Assembly: GCA_949987705.1 (NCBI GenBank)
Contig: OX465283.1
Span: forward strand, 77,261,720-77,325,719
Length of the DNA stretch: 64,000 nucleotides
From: Thereva unica
Taxonomy: Eukaryota > Arthropoda > Insecta > Diptera > Therevidae
Reading direction: 5' to 3'
Positions 20,124 through 29,972 of the stretch are shown one piece after another; the first letter of the stretch is position 1; each line of letters starts with the position of its first letter. The position numbers and the translations under genes were made by a program. Below the pieces are notes generated by a model. It ran no database searches, had not been told where the DNA came from, and saw only the letters and a list, made by a program, of their open reading frames with translations.

Positions 20124-20785
20124 TGGTGATAGTGCTCTTAGTCGTGCCCAGGTGTTTCGATGGCATTAAGAGTTTAAGGGGGGGCGTGAAAGCGTGGAAG
20201 ACGAGGCGCGGAGCGGGAGACCAGTCGAGGTGCGGACTGACACGAATGCGCAGCGTGTGCGCGCCCTGATCCGTGAAGATCGGCGTTTAACAGTTCGAAT
20301 GTTGGCGTCGGAACTGGGTATGAACCGTGAAACAGTCAGACAAATTTTAAGCGACGATTTAGGGATGAGAAAGTTGTGCGCGAAGATGGTTCCAAGGAAT
20401 CTTTCCGAGGAGCAAAAGCAGCATCGAATGACCGTCGCAGAAGACTGTTTGGAACAAGTGGAAAACGATCCCACGCTGCTTGATCGAGTTATTGCAGGCA
20501 ATGAGAGCTGGTTTTTTCAATACGACCCGGAAACCAAACGCCAAAGCTCACAATGGTTGTCTCCGCACGCCCCCCCGCCCGAAAAAAGAAGAACGAACGA
20601 GCACCACGAACACACGTTTACTCAACACGACAGAGCAGGCGAACTAAACAAGCTAGAGCGATGGCAAATATATCAATGGAGAGGGGAAGGATGCCGAGAG
20701 AAGGGAAAGGGAATTTCAAGGTCGCAGAGTTACCACAATCGCGGCAATATAATCAGTCTCATTACTTAATTGTCACACCTCGTAA
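20124..20785 (+). pseudogene. Mariner transposase, truncated and joined to an inverted mariner 5' end
   Basis: The plus strand encodes the N-terminal DNA-binding half and start of the catalytic domain of a mariner transposase: DSALSRAQVFRWH, a GRESVEDEARSGRP linker, LGMNRETVRQIL (second helix-turn-helix), VPRNLSEEQKQHR, then AGNESWFFQYDPETKR, where the first catalytic Asp (usually GDE) reads Asn. After QWLSP, homology ends near 20600. The rest to 20785 is the reverse complement of the mariner 5' UTR and terminus seen on the plus strand at 56190-56390, ending in ctcattacttaattgtcaca. The 5' TIR is missing at the left. Confidence 0.75.
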
Positions 20786-21743
20786 AAGTACTTAATAAAT
20801 CCATAAGTTAATGTGTTATTAAATAAATGTGACCAAATAGAGAAAACAATAAAAATATCGGTGGTAAGGTAAAAACAATTAAATGTGGTAATCGCCACCA
20901 CATGGGAATAGTAAAAAAAACCTGTGATAGGTATCAGCAGACCCAGAGGAAGACCACCATCGTAAGGTATAGATTTTTTCAAACTCCGTGACACAAAAAA
21001 TTTGAGCAGTTCTGCGCACCTCGTTGCCAAATTTTATAAATATTGTTCTTCTATCTATTTCCCCTCTTTTTAGTTAAAACGGCAACAAACACATAAAAAC
21101 TCAACAAAATAATTTGGGAAGGGATGCGCGCATGAGAAATGAATAAAGTTAATTTATCTTTATATGTGTTGAGCAGAGCTTTTAAATATATGTAAAGCCC
21201 CTGCTCAACCAAGCCAGTTTATTCATCATAATAAGCATAATTTTACTATAATTATGCTAAATATTTCTTATCCCTAAATTTAAAATAATTTAATAAAAAT
21301 TCTGACAAAAATTCTTTTGAATGCATGAGCTTTTACATTCATAAAACGATAGTTATCCGCAGTCGCAAGCAGCACAACCTCCCCAGGCAGAAGCGCGCAT
21401 GCGACTGGCGGAAAACGTCAACAATCTGGTAATCAAAGTGATAAAAATACAAATTTCGTATTTATTTAGTAGAAATTGTTACAAATTATTTGTGTAGCTT
21501 GTAGCAAATGTGTAAAATACAAGAAGCTTAAAATAAAAAAAGGTGTAAAAAGGGGCCTTTTTCATTCATAATTTGTAAATTGTTTAAATAATTAATTATA
21601 ATCATTGAAGTCCCAGAAAAACACACCTCCCTGCAGCAATACGCAGTCGCGACTGATTAAATGGCAGCAAGTGATTTGATAGGAGGAGTTAAATTGAGCT
21701 TTGTCCGAGCTTTTAAACATTTTTAAGAGCTTAGCTGGAGTAG
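20786..21743. other. AT-rich interval, possible LTR/leader of the following gag fragment
   Basis: No gene recognised. An LTR could lie between about 21060 and 21650, because a gag fragment follows at 21744, but no paired LTR or clear primer-binding site was found. Confidence 0.3.
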
Positions 21744-22030
21744 ATGCGCGGAATGTCACGACGTTTGAAAAAATCTATACATATCAACATCCCCATGGAT
21801 TATATAAGAAAAATAGACCCGCTTAACATGCAGACAGCAAATTTAACGGAAAGCTGGAGATTAATTTGGCAAAATTTTCAAATATTTGCAATAGTAGCTG
21901 AAATAGATGGAAACGCAGAAAATGTAAAAATTGCCATAGTTCGCAATGCTATAGGGCCAGAAGCAATCGAAGTCTATAATTCATTTAATTTAAGTGAAGA
22001 CAATAGAAAAAAATATGTCTTGGATAGGGC
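21744..22030 (+). pseudogene. LTR-retrotransposon gag N-terminal fragment
   Basis: The frame contains NLTESWRLIWQNFQIFAIVA, then AIVRNAIGPEAIEVYNSFNL and SEDNRKKY, a pattern found at the start of gag of gypsy-type elements with the capsid N-terminal helices (W..F.Q.F..Y..A, LLN.IG..A...YN.F). It ends at about 22030 where minus-strand LINE sequence begins. Capsid C-terminal domain, zinc knuckles and pol are missing. The Met at 21744 or the one at 21828 could be the original start. Confidence 0.6.
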
Positions 22031-23470
22031 ACGAGAGGTGATTTTTATAGGCTGTGCATTGTTGTTGTTTTCTTGAGGATCCTATGCAAATGATCCATTC
22101 AGGGCAGCAAAGAAATAATCTCTTCGTATTTGAAGATACTCCTCGTCGTTGTATAGCTGCCTTCCATACGCACCTTTGACGGCGCGAGCTGTTTAGTAAT
22201 TTGGTACAGCATCTTACTATTGCTTGTGTTTTCCGCTTTATCTGCGAGCGCGTCCTGCATTTTTGCAATGTACCGTTTCCATGGACTATTTATCTGAGTC
22301 TATTATCACGGTGAGCATTTTTCTTTACCTTCCCGTTCAAGTTGATGTCGTTTTTCCGGGTCGCTTGCAGAGTTCAGATTATTTTTAGGGTCTTCCTTTT
22401 TGCCAGGTTGTGTCCAAGATGCAGTGTTACTGGTTTCTTTGGACATAATCGATTCCGCTGCTGTTATTATACCGCCCTTTGTTGTACTCCCCAGCTCTTG
22501 GCTATTTGTGTCGTCAGAAACGGTTTGCTGATTTAAGATTTGTTGCAGATTCCCAGCAAATTCTTGCCTTTTAATGGTCTTCAACAGAAGGTCTGTGTTA
22601 AACGGTCTACGGTTTATGGTATCGCGTTCTCTATCTGCGGCTGATGGCAACGTGATCCTTTTTATCTTCTTGTGACAAAGGTAAGTTCCACGAACCATGA
22701 GCTAGTGGGAGCTACAGAAGTCAATGAAAAGTTAACCGTTGCTTGGCGTGGCCTAGCTCATTAGTTCCAGTGTTAAAGGCAGATGTTGTTGGGGCCGATC
22801 TGTGCATCAATTCACTCATAAAATCATGATATCTTCCGTTGGAACAGAGCGAAAAACCTCATTCAGTCGCAAGCAAAACTCGTCCTTGATGTCATGGTCT
22901 ACGTCTTCAGTTCGAGCGTAGCATTGGACGAGCGTAGCATTGGACTACCGTAATTCTCTCAGAAACTGGTATCCACCCAATGAGGCCAACACCGCTCCTA
23001 CGGCTTTCAGTTCCATTTTCTGAATATAAGAAGGACTCGTGGTTTGGGCAGATATGTTCCCCCGCATCGGGCCATCTGGTCTCGTTAAGTCCCATGATCT
23101 TGGGATTCATCGATTCATCTCGTTGAGGGCTTCATCCAGCCGTCCATCAGCATACTTACGTTCCATGTTCCGACGATTCGAAAAGCAAAGGTCGTCGTCG
23201 TGTTGTCCATCCGGTTCCGAGGCATTGTTTGCCGATTCGTAGCAATGGTGTTTTTATAGGAGTGGGCTGCTAACTCTCAGCCCAACCAACTTAAAACTCT
23301 ATTTGTGGCGTAGTGAACTTTCCATTCGTCTTCCGCTAGTTTCCTCCGAAGAAGTAGCCCAGAGGGAACTGTTAACGCGGGTGCAGCCAGGTCTTTGTTA
23401 GCCGTTCGCTTCTCCTTTCGTGCTGCTACATATTTTTCGTGATATCCTCTTGCCGGTCTTGTTAGGTACA
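21995..23470 (-). pseudogene. RTE-like LINE endonuclease region, decayed
   Basis: Read downwards from 23470 on the minus strand: GTWNVSML (about 23150-23175), LDEALNEMNPKIMGLNETRW, RRSGVGLIGWIPVSERI, ITVVQCYA, DFCSSHLMVRGTYLCHKK, a RRPFNTDLLLKTIKRQEFAG segment, and GAYGRQLYNDEEYLQIRRDY near 22170-22100. This is the apurinic-type endonuclease of RTE-like LINEs followed by the linker before the RT, and the RT itself is gone. Many stops are present. The DNA carries an unusual direct duplication gcgtagcattggac at 22916-22943. It abuts the gag fragment. Confidence 0.75.
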
Positions 23471-23654
23471 TCTTTCTTGCCTGGTTTTTATTCCAATTCT
23501 TCTCTTACTTTGATCATCACACCAGTGCCTCATTTTTTCGTTATTTTGTGTGCCTATTACTTTGTTTCGGTAATTTCTTTTCAAACTCCTCAACAAGTTC
23601 AAATCAGTTGCCATTTCCAGACTCCGTGTAGTTGTGTTAACTTCTCAGTTTATA

Positions 23655-23800
23655 GGGCTAGAGAAGAAAACCAAGGTTAAGTACCTAGGGATTTGGCTGG
23701 ATCAGCACATTTATTACGAGAGTCATATACGTGCTGCTATAGAAAACCCGTAAGGCTTTCCAAATGACGAAGAGGCTCTTTTTTATTAAACACATTAACT
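23655..23800 (+). pseudogene. R1-clade LINE RT fragment
   Basis: The plus strand encodes EKKTKVKYLGIWLDQHIYYE followed by SHIRAAIEK and a LSKMTKRL-like tail. This is the KYLG(V/I)WLD...H motif between the palm and thumb of R1-type RTs. The fragment is under 150 bp with both sides lost. Related R1-like sequence occurs at 33660-33870. Confidence 0.55.
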
Positions 23801-23848
23801 TAGTAGTTGAGGGTGTTCGAAAGACAATAAATAAGGGCATTTTTAAGC

Positions 23849-24085
23849 ATGTATAGAACGCCTGAGTCAAACTTCAAAAAATTCGATGCCAATGACATCC
23901 TATACGGAAAAGCATCAACCATGAGGATAGACAATTTCATAATCAGATTGATCCGAAATTATGTTGTGAAAGCGGCAGAGAGCGCCAAACCCCTCATTTT
24001 TGAGGCTTACTACCCCAGACCACGCTACGATGACACGATAAGATGGACAGGATATGTACCACCCGAAACATTCCCATGGCATTAG
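23849..24085 (+). CDS. Unrecognised 78-residue ORF
   Basis: I do not recognise this protein. Its composition is protein-like and unlike the A/T-run products around it: FKKFDANDILYGKAS, RIDNFIIRLIRNYVVKAAES, RPRYDDTIRWTGYVPPETFP. The second half has conserved-looking PRPRYDD and WTGYVPPE segments. After the TAG stop a second stretch in another frame (IYRVYRRARDKAVLYERANG at about 24117-24176) could continue the same ancestral protein. It could be a retrogene fragment, a host exon, or an unknown part of the neighbouring LINE. Confidence 0.3.
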   Translation: MYRTPESNFKKFDANDILYGKASTMRIDNFIIRLIRNYVVKAAESAKPLIFEAYYPRPRYDDTIRWTGYVPPETFPWH

Positions 24086-24398
24086 GACTGATACAAGACA
24101 AAGAGAGTACCTTTAATATACCGCGTTTACCGTCGGGCGCGGGATAAAGCTGTGTTATACGAACGAGCCAATGGACTGGATACAGGCAGAGCTCCTGCGA
24201 TTCAGCACGCGAGTGGGATCTTCAGATAAGGAGGAGGCCTGGAAGTATAGTCCGGGAGGCAGCATCATATTTTTTAACCTCATTCCATCAAAGCTAATAT
24301 TTATTATACTTAATTTTCATACACTGCAAATTAGAAAAGGGAAAGTCTACCGAGCTGTTAGCGCTGGGTTCAATAATAACAAATTGTCAATTATGTAG

Positions 24399-25154
24399 CA
24401 GTATATCAATACCTTATATGTATCTACATGACTGACACTTTGTATAATGTCTGAGCAAGGTTGAAAATGAAGCCTAGTGATAGTCAAAATGTGGTACAAT
24501 CCGCTCTGAATTATTGTGTACACCGGTATTAAAATTGGTTGTACAAAGCTATTTTTTTGTTGTAGGTACAATTTCGAAAATTTGGTGTTTATTTCTGCGT
24601 ACATTTTAGGCAAAGATACTTTATTTTTCCCCGACCGCCTCGCTTGAATATTTGTATTCTGAGGTTTGGCGAGCGAAGAGTTTTCGAATTCGCTTACTTA
24701 TTTTTATTATTTTTTTATAATAATAAAAAGAACTTTTTGAAATATATTATTATAAACCTCTTAGTGAAATTTTCCGCTCTTTCATGTGGTGCAATTAGTT
24801 TTCCGAATTTTTGCTTTATTTTTCGAGAAATAATGCAAAAACCAAATTTTCGAAATTGTATCGAAATTGTAAAATTAGCATACACTTTAGAGCAGCAAAG
24901 ATTTATTTATCGTGTTTTACACCCAAAAAAGTAGCTATGGCCGAATTTTCAACGATATCACATTTTGTGCTGGCATTCAGTCTAAATTTGGCTCTGACAA
25001 CTGAGCTATAGGGGAAAGTAAGTTTAAACATAGCCTATAAGTTTTTATTATAACGTTTAAATAAATATGCTTATGCACAAAGTTCATAAATGCAAACATA
25101 CGAGAACATACAATTGTTATAATTGGTCATTAATTATTAAAATATCCATTCATA
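24399..25154. other. AT-rich interval with an inverted pair
   Basis: No gene seen. tacaatttcgaaaatttggt (near 24566) is repeated inverted near 24843-24862, and the distance suggests a degraded hairpin MITE with undefined ends. Confidence 0.35.
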
Positions 25155-25614
25155 TTTTTTTTTATTTGAAAGACTAGAGTCACAGGAAAGGCCCTTTATA
25201 CTGTTGACAATGTATTTTTTTTTTTTTATAGAGTGCAATGTCGAACAGCAGCTCTAGTCGGGGAGGAAGGAACTGCCACAACCTTCCCGCGATATTTTTT
25301 AGTCCACCTACTCCCAACCATTACTATCGCGACTTTGACATCGTGGCATCGAGAAACAACTCGCTGGAGTGTATGCCTCCTGAAACGAGTTGAATTTCAT
25401 CAACCAATCGATGACATGCGCTTTGGTGGAGCAGGGAATGGCTAAGGAAGACTATGACAGAAGGAATCAGGAATGTAAAGAGGGAAGAAGAAAGAAGGAA
25501 AGTTATGTAGGTGGGAAAAGTGGAAAAGGCGAAGGACCGTGGGGCTGGCCGGGATACGAAACCGGGACCTCTGGGATAGCAGTCAGGCGCCTCACCCCTA
25601 GACTACCGAGGCCT
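25155..25614 (-). mobile_element. tRNA-headed SINE-like element with LINE-derived body and tail, copy 1
   Basis: On the minus strand it has a tRNA-like head (25548-25613), a body, and a poly-A tail (T-run 25155-25163). The body matches the 5' leader of LINE copy A (gtgttatgcc...aatttcatcgacc at 13401-13437 against gtgtatgcct...aatttcatcaacc at 25369-25406), and the tail end matches the LINE 3' UTR (gtgcaatgtctagcag against gtgcaatgtcgaacag). The element therefore consists of a Pol III-type promoter plus the two ends of the LINE with the ORF removed, about 460 bp. The LINE machinery presumably mobilises it. Confidence 0.75.
25548..25613 (-). promoter_or_regulatory. tRNA-like head with A- and B-box-like sequences
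   Basis: The minus strand reads GGCCTCGGTAGTCTAGGGG at the 5' end (A-box region) and GGTTTCGTATCC (B-box region, consensus GGTTCGANTCC with one extra base), with self-complementary ggcc ends and a ccggg/cccgg stem around the B box. In copy 2 the corresponding B box is GGGTTTGAATTCC. This would be an internal RNA polymerase III promoter. It could also be scored as a degenerate tRNA gene, but its linkage to the body in two places argues for a SINE head. Confidence 0.65.
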
Positions 25615-25677
25615 GACAACATTCATCATACTGGGAAGTTGATCGTGTTGGCCGAAAGAATCAAACTCACAGCCCAA

Positions 25678-25790
25678 CTCCTTTTCAACTTTAAATTGGT
25701 ACTAAACAATTTCAAATTGAGATTAAACTATTTCAAATTGAGAATAAACAATTTCAATTTGGGAGTAAACAATTTCAAATTGCTATTTAC
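25678..25790. repeat. Left inverted terminus built of ~26-bp tandem repeats
   Basis: Four to five units of the form aaac(a/t)atttcaaattg-gag-at occur in a row. The same array, inverted, is at 29855-29966 (caatttgaaattgtttagtc), and matching goes into the outer edge (ccttttcaacttt against ccttttaaacttc). The pair probably marks the ends of a 4.3-kb DNA transposon that contains the transposase remnant at 25800-26440 and a later LINE insertion. Confidence 0.65.
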
Positions 25791-25799
25791 GGGTTTCGT

Positions 25800-26443
25800 T
25801 CATCATGAAATTAGGAAGAATTCTTTTAAGAAGCCTGAGGCCAATGGCTATATTCGCCATTTAAGAAATGCTCAAAATATGTAGCAGACAAATGTTGTAC
25901 TACTTATTGATAATGCGCTTTGCATGCCTTTTCATGTTCATGTCTCAATCGAAGAAGTGTTTCATAAAAAATGAATTTGTTGGTCATCGATTACTTAGAG
26001 TTGTACCATGTAGTCCAATGTGTAATGTTATCGAGCACGCTTAGTTAAGCTTAAAAACTAACGTTAAAAGAGAATCAGCAAGTCAAATGCCACCAATTTT
26101 AATTAGTAATAGAGTTAACCCTTCTAATACAGAGGCCACTGAGGCTGAGGCCACTGGCTATATTCGCCATTTAAGAAATGCTCAAAATATGTAGCAGACA
26201 AATGTTGTACTACTTATTGATAAATGCGCTTTGCATGCCTTTTCATGTTCATGTCTCAATCGAAGAAGTGTTTCATAAAAATGAATTTGTTGGTCATCGA
26301 TTACTTAGAGTTGTACCATGTACTCCAATGTGTAATGTTATCGAGCACGCTTAGTTAAGCTTAAAAGCTAACGTTAAAAGAGAATCAGCAAGTCAAATGC
26401 CACCAATTTTAATTAGTAATAGAGTTAACCCTTCTAATACAGA
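25800..26443 (+). pseudogene. Tc1/mariner-superfamily transposase C-terminus, tandemly duplicated (310-bp period)
   Basis: The plus strand encodes IRHLRNAQNM, then LLIDNALCMPFHVHVSIEEV (second Asp block, normally LLDNAPCH), HKNEFVGHRLLRVVPC, PMCNVIEHA (normally SPMLNPIE, the third acidic residue) and VKRESASQMPPIL. The block 25834-26133 is repeated almost perfectly at 26144-26443. The stop after IEHA and the altered NALCM show it is inactive. The duplication includes about 20-30 bp that seem to be the LINE 3' end, so it probably arose after the LINE inserted. Confidence 0.65.
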
Positions 26444-29400
26444 AGGCGCACTTCTTAGCTGGGCCAAGAAAGATTTACCTACTCAGCACAACCAAGCGCT
26501 GAGATGAGGCTCACAACTAAGCATGCAAACATAAAAATTAGTAAATAAAAAAAATCCAAATTAACATATAACCCACGCAAGCAACAGGAAACATAGGTTG
26601 TCACGTGAGATTTAAAAGACTCCTTTTAAGGACATCTTTACTAATGCTCACGCTAAAGACATTAATATTATTGTTAACATTAATGAACATGCGGTTTACA
26701 GGTTCAAATCTGCCGTAATTCATATTAGAGGAGTTGATTTGTAAAAGAGGTGGACCTCTCAGATTATAACGACTCTCTCTAAACGACGCACGGCGACCTG
26801 GAAAACCTGAGTCGACCTTTCCATTAAGTAGCTGATGAACAAATACAACATCGGCCACCTCTCGACGCTTGCGAAGAGAGCTTAAGTTGAGTAACTTAAG
26901 CCGGGGATTCATATGATAGAAGAACTTTGGGTTTTCCCAAGAAAGATGATTCAGTGCGAATCGAACGAACCCTTGTTGAACCGACTCAATAGTTCTAACA
27001 TGTGAAGAATAGTGAGGAGACCAAACCTGGGAGGCATATTCAAGTAATGGTCTGACAAGAGAAATATAAAAGTGTTTAGTAACCAACGGGTTATTAAATT
27101 CCTTGGACCACCTTTTTATAAAACCCAAGACTAAAAGAGATATATGTAGTTGATGTGAGTGGAGAAATCCAGCTTACTATCAAATCTAATTAACACGAGA
27201 GATACCCTCATCAGAAAAGGTGTAGTTAAAAATTGTAGGATCACGTCTCCTACTAAAAGTCATGACTTCACATTTACCAATATTAAGAACCAGGTTGTTG
27301 TTAGCACACCAAGAGTGAAAGGTATCAAGGTCAACTTGCAGTAGTTTGCAATCCTCCATACTCTTTATGTGACGATACAATTTGATGTCATCAGCTTAAA
27401 TCAATATTCTGCAGTGTCTTAGTAAGGGAACAATGTCATCAATTGATAAGATAAAGAGGAGAGGGCCAAGATGACTTCCTTGCGGGACACCGGATGTCGC
27501 TTCAATGGTTACCAATTTGGATTCACGAAAAAGAACTTGGTAGGTCCGGTCAGTTAAGTAAGACTGAAACCATACTAGAAGGGCCTGCGGAAAGCCTAAC
27601 ATTCTTAATTTCAGAATAATAATGGAATGGGAGAGCTTGTCGAATGCCTTACTAAAATCAGTGTAAACACAATCAGTTTGACAACCGGAAACGAAGCCTA
27701 CAGCCGACAGCATGAGCAGTGAACTCAAGAAGATTGGTGGTAGTGGAACGAGCTGCAAGAAAACCATCTTGATTCGTTGAGACCAGCCTCTTGCAGATAG
27801 GAACGAGTGTAGAATAGATAATTGATTCAAAAAGTTTCGGTATAGCAGACAACTTAGCAACGGGCCTATAATTCGATATTTCGCTCTTGCAACCACTTTT
27901 GTGAACAGGAATTATGAACGAATTCTTCCAAAGAGAGGGGAAGTACCCTTTATTAAGGGATTTTAGAAAAACTATTTTCAGTGGAGACTGGAGAACCTCC
28001 ACACAGGCCTTAAGGACAGCGGGAGGAATACCGTCGGGGCCAGAAGTAAAGTCAAATGGAAGATCGCCAATATGTTTCACGATATCGGCAATGGTAATTG
28101 AGAGAGGTAAAAAATGAGCCTCTCGGTTAGGAATAATGTGACGAAAATGATTGTCGTCAGGCTGAAAGTCTGCAGATGAGAACGATTGATTAAAGAATGA
28201 CGCAAACATGTTTCAAATCGCAGGCGACTCACAGCTAGACCAGTCTTGTGCTGCATAGTATTAGAGTAATTATCAACTTTTTTCTTCGAGTTGATAAATT
28301 TGAAGAAGTTCCTGGAATCAGTTAATACTTTATTACTCATACTGCTGAGATATTCACGATACAGAGTAAAAGAGAGTGAACGAAATTGATTATAGGAAAT
28401 GATAAATGAATTGAGACTCGGAGAGTCCTTTCTCTTTAAATAAGTTTTCCAGAGCTTATTCTTCTGATTTTTCAAATGCTTGAGTTCACTATTGAACCAA
28501 GGAGGAGAAGAACTTGCCATTTTTTGAGGCTCATAGGGAACGCAAGAAACGAGGGCTTCGTATAGTATGCCATAAAACCGTGCTACATTGACATCCAACT
28601 CGTTTGCGGAAAGTAAGTTGTTGAAATCAACCATGGCAAGTTTATATGACAGCTCATTAAAGTTAGCCTTTTTAAAGTTACCCCTCCGGATAAGGAGTAT
28701 TAACTGAATTGAAGCAGTAATTGAGCAAGATAGGAGGGTGGTAATCGTCAACAGTGGACATGACTATTGGACTGGGTTCAACAGTCATGTTGACTGAGTC
28801 TGTAAAGAATATAAGATCCAACTGCCTTCCTAATACATAAGGCACACCGCTCATTTGACTCGAGCCAAGTGAGAATAAGGAATCGAGAAAACACGATTCC
28901 TTAGAATTAAGGCTGCCTTCAGGAAGGTAGTTATCGTCATCGTCAACATATGCCCACTGGATATTGGGTAAATTGAAATCGTCTAGAAGAAGTAGCTCAT
29001 CATTAGTGTTCATCAAGGTCAGAATGTGGTCAATACAAAAGATGACAATAACATAGAGGTTATTACCTCCATCGACCAGTGTGCTTAACATATCAGGTGG
29101 GATATAGCACCACAGCAGGAGGAGATTCATTTTAGAAAGGGAGATTTTAAGACCAACAAGCTCGACGTCAAGGTGGTTAGAGAAACGGAAGCGAAATTGG
29201 GGTGCAATTGAGATAGCTTCTACAAGCAACAAGTACGCCACCCCCACGAGCTTCCGAGTCCGTGTGACGGTGTGAAAGATTTGGTAGGAGGAATCGAAAA
29301 GTTCAGCGTTGAGAATGCCCACATGAAGCCAGGTTTCAGCGAATGCTGTGACATGTAGGCCACTAGCAATCGAAGCCTGAAGGATACCTTTAGTTTAAAA

Positions 29401-29660
29401 TCTGGTCCCCCTTACATTCTGGTAGTAGAGGGAAAGCGTCTCGAGTTTTTTTTATATCTGAGTAGCACCCGAAGTTGAAGTTGAAGCGTTTGCATGATGA
29501 GATCTATTACGAACGAAACGCTTGGTAAGAGCCCCAGCAGGCCAGAAACCAGGTTCTAAGAGAATCTCGGCAGTAGCAGGCGGTGCAGACAAAATAAAAG
29601 ATGCAACTGGTTTGGAGGCCTTGCTAACCCTTCTACAACGAACTGTTCCGGGGTCTATAG
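26413..29660 (-). mobile_element. CR1/jockey-clade LINE, family L2a, long but inactive copy
   Basis: Minus-strand LINE with endonuclease and RT, inserted in the DNA transposon bounded by 25678-25790 and 29855-29966. The 3' end carries a taatagagttaaccc block shared with the copy at 44418, where the extreme end is a TAA/ATT microsatellite. 5' of the endonuclease is a short stretch (KASKPVASFILSAPPATAE, about 29630-29560) that may be the end of ORF1. Related fragments: 44418-46910 (minus) and 61850-62500 (plus). Confidence 0.85.
26601..29440 (-). pseudogene. Endonuclease-RT ORF of LINE L2a
   Basis: Endonuclease from about 29440: YYQNVRGTRF, LHVTAFAETWLH, LLDDFNLPNIQW, then a LDLIF block and a DDYHPPIL block. 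RT from about 28209: [65 protein letters not shown]. At the catalytic motif the Tyr codon of YADD is TAA (about 27396), leaving only ADDIKLYRHI downstream. Then LEYASQVWSPHYSSHV and a C-terminus ending at 26601. Several frameshifts occur in the endonuclease (near 28900-29250) and in the linker. The protein is dead, but nearly every domain is visible. Confidence 0.85.
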
Positions 29661-29854
29661 ATTTTTTTCAGTTGTGAAGTGCACAAACTATATCGCTCAT
29701 CGTTCAAAGTCTCATACCCGATGCATTATATATGGTGGATATTCGTTTTTAAATAATGTTTTTATATTGTTGTCTGTTTTCATATTTATTCCAAACTTAA
29801 TAAAAATAATTAATAGGTACTTTAATCTTTATTGATTTCATTTAGTACTTCAAA

Positions 29855-29966
29855 TTATTTGTTCTCAATTTGAAATGGTTTATTCCCAATTTGAAATTGT
29901 TTGGTCCCACTTTGAAATTGTTTAGTCCCAATTTGAAATTATTTAGTCCCAATTTGAAGTTTAAAA
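29855..29966. repeat. Right inverted terminus built of ~26-bp tandem repeats
   Basis: Four to five units of caatttgaaattgtttagtcc in tandem, inverted relative to 25678-25790. The Tc1 element starts only six bases further right, at a TA. 29661-29854 between the LINE and this array is AT-rich, non-coding and presumably the rest of the host transposon. Confidence 0.65.
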
Positions 29967-29972
29967 GGTATA

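Noticed and set aside
24340..25020. Fold-back MITE with outer arms near 24345 and 25015
   Set aside because: Only the inner 20-bp pair is convincing; outer arms match too weakly to define ends.
25660..25790. CRISPR-like array (regular ~26-bp repeats)
   Set aside because: Units are contiguous without unique spacers, in a eukaryotic transposon terminus.
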